DNA of 64,000 nt from a virus. The translations under genes were made by a program, and so were the position numbers. The DNA lies in IMG/VR virus record IMGVR_UViG_3300025168_000033, positions 1 to 64,000 of that record, one strand, 5' to 3'. The number at the start of each line of letters is the position of its first letter. The first letter of the stretch is position 1. Positions 1-5,681 of this stretch are shown here, piece after piece. The notes below the pieces were generated by a model. It did no database searches. It was given only the letters and a program-made list of their open reading frames with translations, and had not been told where the DNA came from.

Positions 1-112
1 CAGCAAGTTTTTCAAGTAAGTAAGTTTCAAACTTTTTAGGTTTATACTTACCAAGTTCTTCTTTTTCGTATTCGTGCTTTATGATAAGCATCATTGTTTC
101 TATTTCTGTCAT
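1..112 (-). CDS. Small hypothetical protein, truncated by window edge
   Basis: An open frame starts with ATG at 112 and runs off the window edge after 37 codons. The visible part begins MTEIETMMLIIKHEYEKEEL and is charged and probably helical. No family is recognised. It is the last gene downstream of the promoter-like element at 700-752 and follows the gene at 151-534 by about 40 bases. Confidence 0.5.
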   Translation of the reverse strand, partial: MTEIETMMLIIKHEYEKEELGKYKPKKFETYLLEKLA

Positions 113-150
113 AATTATATTTTAAATTGGTTAAAAACTATTCGTGTCTT

Positions 151-534
151 TCAAAATTTTTTCACCTTTACAATTTCCTTTTTTTCACTTTTCTCAACCC
201 ATTGCTTAGTTCTGCACTCTATAACTTCAATGGCTTGACAGTATTCTGTATAATATCTCATCTCTTCTTCGATATTCACATCTTTGCTAAAAGCGTTACT
301 CATATAATTATATAACTGCTCTTCGTAATCTACATCCGTTCGTCTTATAGGAGTAAACGTTTCCACATTTCTACTTTCTGTAAACAGCATTCTAACAATT
401 TGATGCTTATATTTACCAGCACATGGTAAATCGTTTTGTCTAATCCAGTTTCCTTTTTTGTTTTTAAAGTAGAAACTGTGTGTCCATCTTCTGCCATTTT
501 TTTCTTCTACTACTATTGCTTCTATTGTGTTCAT
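151..534 (-). CDS. Hypothetical protein, 127 aa
   Basis: The N-terminal half is basic with alternating hydrophobic and charged residues (VVEEKNGRRWTHSFYFKNKK), suggesting beta structure. The C-terminal half is acidic and probably helical and ends in a lysine-rich tail. There is no signal peptide or membrane segment and I recognise no family. It sits in a small-gene operon behind the promoter-like element at 700-752. Confidence 0.6.
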   Translation of the reverse strand: MNTIEAIVVEEKNGRRWTHSFYFKNKKGNWIRQNDLPCAGKYKHQIVRMLFTESRNVETFTPIRRTDVDYEEQLYNYMSNAFSKDVNIEEEMRYYTEYCQAIEVIECRTKQWVEKSEKKEIVKVKKF

Positions 535-545
535 TTTGTCGTTTT

Positions 546-677
546 TTAAGTTAATGCAAATTGAATTAATTCTCCTATCTGACTTTGAGCAGGAGTTCCA
601 TTAAGAACTTTTAGTTCTTTAAGAATTGCATTTCCGATTTGAATGATTTCGATTAATAAATTTTTGATTTGTCGCAT
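546..677 (-). CDS. Small hypothetical protein, 43 aa
   Basis: ATG at 677 opens a 43-codon frame beginning MRQIKNLLIEIIQIGNAILK, probably one amphipathic helix followed by a polar tail. It is the first gene after the promoter-like element at 700-752. Its start is preceded by the same AAATACACACA leader found before other genes with this element, which supports translation despite the small size. Function unknown. Confidence 0.5.
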   Translation of the reverse strand: MRQIKNLLIEIIQIGNAILKELKVLNGTPAQSQIGELIQFALT

Positions 678-699
678 TGTGTGTGTATTTGGTGTGTCA

Positions 700-752
700 G
701 TTATTAATTATTTATAGTTAAATATAAACAAAAAAATCGACAGTAAAAAATC
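700..752 (-). promoter_or_regulatory. Class A promoter-like element, copy 1
   Basis: A 53-base block nearly identical to blocks near 2281, 10751, 12849, 27634, 52355, 53035 and 53455. On the minus strand it reads ACTGTCGATT, a T run, GTTTATATTTAACTATAAAT, then AATTAATAAC. It always lies just upstream of a gene start. I infer a promoter for the small genes at 1-677. Confidence 0.6.
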
Positions 753-761
753 CTGCGACAC

Positions 762-989
762 TTATTTTTCACTCAATCTTTTATCGACATCCTTGATTAA
801 GTCAGAAATAGCAGATTCTATTTCCGTTCTGAACAGGCTTATGTCTTGTTTAACGACATCAATATCCTGTAATTCTTTTTTGATTTTAATGAGATCTTGT
901 TGTAATTGTTTGCGTTCATTGATATTTTGAATTATCAAATAAAATAAAACGCAAAGGGCAATAGAATATATGCCTAATAGAATTTCCAT
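762..989 (-). CDS. Membrane-anchored coiled-coil protein, 75 aa
   Basis: Residues 1-22 form one hydrophobic membrane segment (EILLGIYSIALCVLFYLIIQ). The rest is a charged heptad-like helix rich in Lys, Glu, Asp and Ile. ATG at 989 is preferred over a TTG three codons upstream because it begins directly at the hydrophobic segment. A small inner-membrane protein with a cytoplasmic or periplasmic coiled coil, possibly lysis-related, but there is no direct evidence for that. Confidence 0.55.
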   Translation of the reverse strand: MEILLGIYSIALCVLFYLIIQNINERKQLQQDLIKIKKELQDIDVVKQDISLFRTEIESAISDLIKDVDKRLSEK

Positions 990-994
990 AAGTA

Positions 995-1090
995 TCAATT
1001 TACTTCACCGCAATGAGGGCATACTGTTTGCCATTTCAATTTAGTTTTACCACAATGGGAACATACTATTATCACGTCTTTGGCTGCCAT
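995..1090 (-). CDS. 31-aa zinc-ribbon miniprotein
   Basis: ATG at 1090 opens a 31-codon frame with two knuckles, CSHCG and CPHCG, separated by 14 residues (TKLKWQTV lies between them). Paired CxxC motifs of this kind bind one zinc ion in zinc ribbons. The protein is little more than the ribbon itself, so it may act as a nucleic-acid or protein-binding adaptor. It ends just upstream of the membrane protein at 762-989. Confidence 0.55.
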   Translation of the reverse strand: MAAKDVIIVCSHCGKTKLKWQTVCPHCGEVN

Positions 1091-1179
1091 ATTTATTGTT
1101 TTGATGCTTCTGATCTATCTGAAAGACCCAAGACAAATTATAACTATTATATCCACATCTATGAATGATGTTTCATAAT

Positions 1180-1569
1180 TTATTTGATATAATTTGAATC
1201 TATGTCTTTTTCTGCGATAAAGTAAAGTACTGGATTGTCACCTACAGATAATAACATATCACCTTCAAATTCAAATATTTTCCAATTTGAATTGAAGCCT
1301 GTAGATTTGTCTCTAAGAGTTCCACTCATAATTTCTTTACCTCTCATATGCGGTGGAACTGTTAATCCATAATCCATTTGTCGCATTTGATCTACTTTAG
1401 CACCCATGTATTTTTTAACAGCACTTTTTAATGCAGTACCTCTACCATATGCTCTGCTATCATCTGTAAATGTTTCTAAGCCACCATTGTGTGCATGTGG
1501 ATTCCACCAGCCCCTGTATGTAGTTTTAGCTTCATTCAAAAATTCTTTATATGTAGGTACGTTTTTCAT
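1180..1569 (-). CDS. Putative capsid-packaged internal protein, 129 aa
   Basis: The N-terminus MKNVPTYKEFLNEAK matches the T4 capsid targeting sequence and has a candidate prohead-protease site after E13 (LNE|A). The mature 116 residues contain a Trp/His-rich stretch (YRGWWNPHAHNGG) and a basic middle part. I do not recognise the mature domain. It is the last gene of the left cargo cluster, 20 bases after the cargo gene at 1590-1919. Confidence 0.7.
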   Translation of the reverse strand: MKNVPTYKEFLNEAKTTYRGWWNPHAHNGGLETFTDDSRAYGRGTALKSAVKKYMGAKVDQMRQMDYGLTVPPHMRGKEIMSGTLRDKSTGFNSNWKIFEFEGDMLLSVGDNPVLYFIAEKDIDSNYIK

Positions 1570-1589
1570 ATTATCCGAGCTTGTTTTTA

Positions 1590-1919
1590 TTAATCCATTG
1601 CTAAATCTACTCTAACATTTTTGTATTTCTTAAGCAGCTTTTTAATATTGAATCGTTTTTCTAATTGTTTGAAGACGTTAATTTGAATAATTCCAGCCAT
1701 CCAGGTATTACCCCATCCAATATTGTATCTTACAGTTCCCGGCTCATCACTATAAGTCAATTTAAAACCTGTATCTGTAGGTTCTGCAGCTGACTCTGAA
1801 TCCATTTTAAATGCCTCATAACCTAGGTCTTTATTGATTTTATCAAGGAGATTTAGTGTGTCCTTGTTAGTTAGTTTTGATTCGTTTAAAAATTCTTTGT
1901 ATGTACGTATGTTTTTCAT
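1590..1919 (-). CDS. Putative capsid-packaged internal protein, 109 aa
   Basis: Starts MKNIRTYKEFLNESK, a capsid-targeting-type peptide with a predicted cut after E13 (LNE|S). The mature part is a mixed alpha/beta domain with motifs TGFKLTYSDE and RYNIGWGNTW and a basic C-terminus. No family recognised. Its start overlaps the stop of the upstream cargo gene by four bases, implying translational coupling. Confidence 0.7.
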   Translation of the reverse strand: MKNIRTYKEFLNESKLTNKDTLNLLDKINKDLGYEAFKMDSESAAEPTDTGFKLTYSDEPGTVRYNIGWGNTWMAGIIQINVFKQLEKRFNIKKLLKKYKNVRVDLAMD

Positions 1920-2254
1920 AATGTGTTTATGATTTGATTTGCAATTGTTTTCATATCATCTCCAGAAATATAATTTCCAGTAGCATAACCACCAGTATTA
2001 ACATAGCTTTGCAATAGATTTACAATCCATTGAACATCTGTAGATGATAAATATTCACCGATTTCATTAGCAATTTTTTGAATGTCGGCTTCTGGAATAT
2101 AAAGTCCTTTTTCTGTTCTAAGAGTTGAATATGCATTAGTAGAATAATCACCTAATATGTATCTGACTCTTTTTTTATCTTTATTTTTGCCTTCGTTTAA
2201 TTTACCGTAAGTATTCAAAAATTCTGTGTATGTACTTATTTTTTTTACCTTCAT
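1916..2254 (-). CDS. Putative capsid-packaged internal protein with extended targeting peptide, 112 aa
   Basis: The N-terminus MKVKKISTYTEFLNTYGKLN is a longer variant of the cargo peptide. The first (L)xE site is after E21 (KLNE|G). The mature protein is tyrosine-rich and contains two similar segments, IPEADIQKIANEIGEYL and ISGDDMKTIANQIINTL, which look like an internal duplication. It is the first gene behind the class A element at 2281-2332. Function unknown. Confidence 0.65.
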   Translation of the reverse strand: MKVKKISTYTEFLNTYGKLNEGKNKDKKRVRYILGDYSTNAYSTLRTEKGLYIPEADIQKIANEIGEYLSSTDVQWIVNLLQSYVNTGGYATGNYISGDDMKTIANQIINTL

Positions 2255-2280
2255 AGCGTAGCGTGTATTTAAGTTGTCTG

Positions 2281-2332
2281 TTATTAATTATTTATAGTTA
2301 AATATAAACAAAAAAATCGACAGTAAAAAATC
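2281..2332 (-). promoter_or_regulatory. Class A promoter-like element, copy 2
   Basis: Sequence identical over about 50 bases to the block at 700-752. It lies 27 bases upstream of the cargo gene at 1916-2254 and just after the stop of the HAD gene. I infer a promoter. Its use here would let the last cargo genes be expressed separately from the late operon. Confidence 0.6.
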
Positions 2333-2346
2333 ATAGTGATATTTAT

Positions 2347-2961
2347 TTATAGCTTAGGTATCCATTTTTGTTTTATTAATTTAGCATCCATTTTAATGTT
2401 TGCATGTTTCTTTACTAGGCTTTTTGCAATATCAATATTTTCTTTAGAATCATCAAAGAATTTAAAATCATTAAATCCAAGATCGATTAATTCTTTAAAT
2501 GCCATTTCCTTTTTCTGTGGAACAGTTCCTTTAAATTTATGTATCGGATCGTTTATTGCAAATATGAAATCATCATTGATATCAATTCCGTGATATAAAA
2601 AGAAGTCTTTAATTAATTTCTTTTCACCTCTAGCAGTAATAATTCCTACAGCCTTTCTTTTCTTTAATGTAGCTTTTAAAATATCAAATACCCATTCAAT
2701 AAGTTTACCAGCTTTTAAGATTTCTAATGAATCAAAATCATCATAGTTTGTTTCATGATATGACATCTTTTCATAATCATTAAATTGCTGTGGAGTTAAT
2801 TCAAATCTTTCACCAGTCTTTGTATCATGAACCTTGATTTTTGCTTTAGTCAGGACCAGAGTGTCATCTACATCAAATACATTAATTGAATTACGACGCT
2901 TTGGATCTAGAAATTTATATTTCTTGCGTTCAGTTAAATATTGTTGAAATCTTAAAAACAT
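2347..2961 (-). CDS. HAD-superfamily phosphatase with capsid-targeting-like N-terminus, 204 aa
   Basis: Residues 28-33 hold the HAD nucleophile motif FDVDDT (D30, D32). Motif II is T109 in GIITARG, motif III is K150/K151 and motif IV is FFDDS with D170 and D171. All catalytic elements are present, so this is probably an active Mg-dependent phosphatase, perhaps on nucleotides or polynucleotide 3' ends. The start MFLRFQQYLTERKK resembles a shortened capsid targeting peptide with a site after E11 (LTE|R). It shares a base with the stop of the cargo gene upstream, which supports packaging. The substrate is not deducible. Confidence 0.75.
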   Translation of the reverse strand: MFLRFQQYLTERKKYKFLDPKRRNSINVFDVDDTLVLTKAKIKVHDTKTGERFELTPQQFNDYEKMSYHETNYDDFDSLEILKAGKLIEWVFDILKATLKKRKAVGIITARGEKKLIKDFFLYHGIDINDDFIFAINDPIHKFKGTVPQKKEMAFKELIDLGFNDFKFFDDSKENIDIAKSLVKKHANIKMDAKLIKQKWIPKL

Positions 2962-3203
2962 TACTTTTTTCTTTCTATTGGTTTACCTTTATTTGGCCCA
3001 TGACGATGAATATAACTTGAAGTACCAGTTTTAAGTTGTCTTACTAGTCTTTTACGTTCTTTATCTAATGGAATTATTTTACCTTCCTTTCTATCCATGT
3101 AAATATCATGGATTTCTTTCTCTAGCTCTTTAATTCTTTTAGCAATTTCATCATCGGATTTATCTTCGTTCAAGAATTCGTTAAATGTCGGTATATTTTT
3201 CAT
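2961..3203 (-). CDS. Putative capsid-packaged internal protein, 80 aa
   Basis: MKNIPTFNEFLNEDK is a clear cargo peptide with a site after E13 (LNE|D). The mature 67 residues are highly charged. A helical segment rich in Glu, Lys and Ile is followed by a basic tail (SSYIHRHGPNKGKPIERKK) suited to binding DNA inside the head, like the basic T4 internal proteins. No enzymatic motif seen. Confidence 0.7.
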   Translation of the reverse strand: MKNIPTFNEFLNEDKSDDEIAKRIKELEKEIHDIYMDRKEGKIIPLDKERKRLVRQLKTGTSSYIHRHGPNKGKPIERKK

Positions 3204-3212
3204 ATTATCCTG

Positions 3213-3659
3213 TTATTTATTTCGTTCTGGATTTGATACACTATTTTTCTTAGCATCAATAACCCATTTTGCATTACTAGCTGAAGTTGCATTTGATATT
3301 TGTTTCAAACTTTTCATAACAGCCTTATAGTTGTTTTCATCTTCCCTTCCTTTACCTCTAAAGATTTGAATATGATGTGGATCCATTTGTCTTTCTTTTG
3401 CTGGAATCAAATATCCAACAAAAGAATCAAGATGTTTGTCTTTTTTACTTGTATGCCAAACTTCGTAATGTATTTGTAATTCATCACCAATTTCGACTGT
3501 ATCTGGACTGTCTGGAGCAGCATCATAAAAAGAACTAGTAACTGTATATGTTCCATGAACATCAAAATCATGTTCTTTTTCATTCTTAACTTTAGGCTTA
3601 AAAATATTCTTTACAAAACCTTCGCTTAGAAACTCGTTAAATGTTGGTATATTTTTCAT
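3213..3659 (-). CDS. Putative capsid-packaged internal protein, 148 aa
   Basis: MKNIPTFNEFLSEGF is the cargo peptide, with a site after E13 (LSE|G). The mature part contains a probable beta domain (YTVTSSFYDAAPDSPDTVEI, then LQIHYEVWHTS) and a helical C-terminus. No family recognised. The gap to the next gene is ten bases and its leader (AACAGGATAATATG) is the same as that before the 2961-3203 gene. Confidence 0.7.
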   Translation of the reverse strand: MKNIPTFNEFLSEGFVKNIFKPKVKNEKEHDFDVHGTYTVTSSFYDAAPDSPDTVEIGDELQIHYEVWHTSKKDKHLDSFVGYLIPAKERQMDPHHIQIFRGKGREDENNYKAVMKSLKQISNATSASNAKWVIDAKKNSVSNPERNK

Positions 3660-3660
3660 A

Positions 3661-4035
3661 TTATCCTGTTATTGATTTTTTGTCATCCTTGATATACTCT
3701 TTGATTAAATCTAGCAATAAACCTAGATCATCATATCTTCCAGCAAAACCACTATGAATTATTCCAAAGCCGTCTCTACGATAAAGTGTAGTTGAATCGA
3801 TATCAATAACTACATTACCTGTAGCTTTTACATATCCTTTTCTAGTAGCTACATCATACCATAACCAAACCTGATCGTCGTTAATTTCTACAGTATATGA
3901 ATTTTTTGCATTTGATTTGAATTTCTTTTCAATAAAACCAGCAAGATCCTCTATTGATGTTACATCAGCAAATCTAGTATTGTTTGTTATTTTTGCCTCA
4001 TTAACAAATTCATTGTATGATGGTACGTTTTTCAT
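3661..4035 (-). CDS. Putative capsid-packaged internal protein, 124 aa
   Basis: MKNVPSYNEFVNEAK gives a predicted cut after E13 (VNE|A). The mature part has a helix and then a beta-rich section (YTVEINDDQVWLWYDV, VVIDIDSTTLYRRDGF), ending in a helix. Function unknown. Its start overlaps the stop of the membrane protein gene upstream by four bases. Confidence 0.7.
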   Translation of the reverse strand: MKNVPSYNEFVNEAKITNNTRFADVTSIEDLAGFIEKKFKSNAKNSYTVEINDDQVWLWYDVATRKGYVKATGNVVIDIDSTTLYRRDGFGIIHSGFAGRYDDLGLLLDLIKEYIKDDKKSITG

Positions 4036-4271
4036 TTTATAGTTTTTAATTTTCGTTTTAATACTTTTAATCTTAGCCTTTGGAATCTTGTCAATTCCTT
4101 AGTAAAGATATATTCATCCACCTTGAAAAAAATTAAGGATCCTACAAGATTTGCAATAAATGCAGTTATCCAAAAGTTTGAAATATCATACTTGGATAAT
4201 ATAAATGGGATGATTGCCAAAATAGGCGTGCTCATTTGCCACCTAAACATATATCTAAGTAATTTTCTCAT
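4032..4271 (-). CDS. Small two-helix membrane protein, 79 aa
   Basis: Two hydrophobic segments are visible, roughly residues 14-26 (TPILAIIPFIL) and 34-51 (WITAFIANLVGSLIFF). A strongly basic C-terminal tail (RFQRLRLKVLKRKLKTIK) follows, which the positive-inside rule places in the cytoplasm. There is no capsid targeting peptide, although the gene sits between two cargo genes with four-base overlaps on both sides. Possible roles are superinfection exclusion or membrane modification, both speculative. Confidence 0.6.
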   Translation of the reverse strand: MRKLLRYMFRWQMSTPILAIIPFILSKYDISNFWITAFIANLVGSLIFFKVDEYIFTKELTRFQRLRLKVLKRKLKTIK

Positions 4272-4981
4272 AAATCTTCTAAATCTAAAAATTGTAATGC
4301 TTGTTTGTATGTACGAGCAGATTCTCCAGTTTTAGCTTTAGCTGCTGCTAAAACTATTGCCATTGCTTCTTTACGTTTTGATCCAAATTTTACTTTCTTA
4401 ACAGTTTCTATTGCGGCTAATACTTCTGGATCAGCAGCTTCATTAACCTTAGATTTATTAAACCAAGCATCAAAATTATTATCATCAAAATCATCAGGGA
4501 ATGTAGTAGATATTCCATCTTCATCCTTTAATTCTATTTTATCTAATGCGGCTTTTGTTACAATAAATATATCACCTTCATCATCACGGAATTTATCACC
4601 TTTTTTAATAGGTGTTCCTTTATATGTTATTTTTTCTTTTAATAATTTACCTTCAGCAGCTTCATTAACCTTAGATTTAATTTTTTCAAGATCAGCTTTA
4701 GCCTTTTCAATATCCTTTTTAATAAACTTAATAGTTTTTGGATTTGTTTCTGCTGCTAATTCTTTATTTAAATCGATAAGATACATTGCAAGATTGTTCA
4801 TATCTCTTTGTGCTCCTTCGTTTAGAAATTGTTCGTAGGTTGGTAAATTTTTCATCTTAACGTTATCTGTCCATTTTTTATCAAATGCCCATTTGTATTT
4901 TTCAGGTGCATCTTCCTTAGTTTTATATTTACCTCTAAGAGCATATATCAATTTTAATTGCTGTTTACTTTTAGCTGGCAT
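4268..4981 (-). CDS. Cargo protein with upstream MPAKSK-type extension, possible polyprotein, 237 aa
   Basis: The frame opens with a 42-residue basic segment (MPAKSKQQLKLIYALRGKYK onward) that resembles small stand-alone phage proteins. It is followed in frame by MKNLPTYEQFLNEG at residue 43, a normal cargo start (ATG at 4855). Either the downstream ATG is used for packaging or the targeting peptide is internal. The motif SKVNEAA occurs twice more, near residues 104 and 177. Each has a V-N-E protease-like site, so maturation could release three segments. The central piece resembles a small beta domain (FRDDEGDIFIVTKAALDKIE); the last is helical. Confidence 0.65.
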   Translation of the reverse strand: MPAKSKQQLKLIYALRGKYKTKEDAPEKYKWAFDKKWTDNVKMKNLPTYEQFLNEGAQRDMNNLAMYLIDLNKELAAETNPKTIKFIKKDIEKAKADLEKIKSKVNEAAEGKLLKEKITYKGTPIKKGDKFRDDEGDIFIVTKAALDKIELKDEDGISTTFPDDFDDNNFDAWFNKSKVNEAADPEVLAAIETVKKVKFGSKRKEAMAIVLAAAKAKTGESARTYKQALQFLDLEDL

Positions 4982-4983
4982 CT

Positions 4984-5382
4984 TTATACTTTTATTATTT
5001 TTTGATCATAACCTACTCTAAAATCAGCACCTCTATATAAAGTTATAACAACAAATGACAAAGTATTTTTATTTTTCTCCATCACACCAACAATAGTTAA
5101 TCCATCAGATTCTCTTCTTAAGATAAATCTATCTTTATTAACATCCATATTATCGTCAACAAGGTCGTTTATAATTGCTACAGTAGCTTTACTTATTACC
5201 GCGTTAACTTCTTTAAATGTAACAGGCTCATATACTGAATTTCCAGTCTTATCTTTTCTAGTAAGTCTTTCTATTGCATGAGTTGTTGACTCAATATCTA
5301 TATCAAATTTAATCTTTCTAGATACATGCCCTTCAGCCTTTTCATTTAATTTAAATTGATTATATGTTGGAATATTCTTCAT
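4984..5382 (-). CDS. Putative capsid-packaged protein, RelE/DUF4258-like pattern, 132 aa
   Basis: MKNIPTYNQFKLNEKAE is a cargo peptide with one extra residue and a site after E14 (LNE|K). The mature part has the order STTHAIERLTRKD, a helix, FILRRESDGLTIVGVMEK and FVVITLYRG. This His-Ala-x-x-Arg helix plus C-terminal beta hairpin recalls DUF4258/RelE-type small RNases. The resemblance is by pattern only. If right, it would be an RNase delivered with the DNA. Confidence 0.6.
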   Translation of the reverse strand: MKNIPTYNQFKLNEKAEGHVSRKIKFDIDIESTTHAIERLTRKDKTGNSVYEPVTFKEVNAVISKATVAIINDLVDDNMDVNKDRFILRRESDGLTIVGVMEKNKNTLSFVVITLYRGADFRVGYDQKIIKV

Positions 5383-5385
5383 GAT

Positions 5386-5655
5386 TTAAATTACAATTAC
5401 GGATTTAAAATCTGCAGCTAACGCACCATACCATCCAGATGTTCCTCCATGGTAAATATCTTCTAGAACACTTACATCAATTTCAATCGAGTATACTTTC
5501 GTTTTATCAGACCATGAGAAGTCTTTATATAATTCCCAGCCTTCATCCTTAATAAATTTTTTAAATTCTTCATACTCCTTTAGTTTATAAAAAGCCAAAG
5601 TAATTGTATTTTTAGCCTCATTCAAAAATTCGTTATATGATGGTATGTTTTTCAT
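5386..5655 (-). CDS. Putative capsid-packaged internal protein, 89 aa
   Basis: MKNIPSYNEFLNEAK gives a site after E13 (LNE|A). The mature 76 residues look like a compact alpha/beta domain: a strand (TITLAFYKL), a helix with EEFKKFIKDEGWEL, a strand (VYSIEIDVSVL) and a Gly/Trp loop (HGGTSGWYG). No family recognised. It is just upstream of the 4984-5382 cargo gene, with a three-base gap. Confidence 0.7.
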   Translation of the reverse strand: MKNIPSYNEFLNEAKNTITLAFYKLKEYEEFKKFIKDEGWELYKDFSWSDKTKVYSIEIDVSVLEDIYHGGTSGWYGALAADFKSVIVI

Positions 5656-5681
5656 TCTATTCTGCTATTTTAGTTTATTTA

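Noticed and set aside
4305-4838. 177-residue plus-strand frame
   Set aside because: It lies wholly opposite the cargo gene at 4268-4981 and has the Ser/Leu/Phe-rich composition of an antisense shadow of Lys/Glu/Asp-rich sequence.
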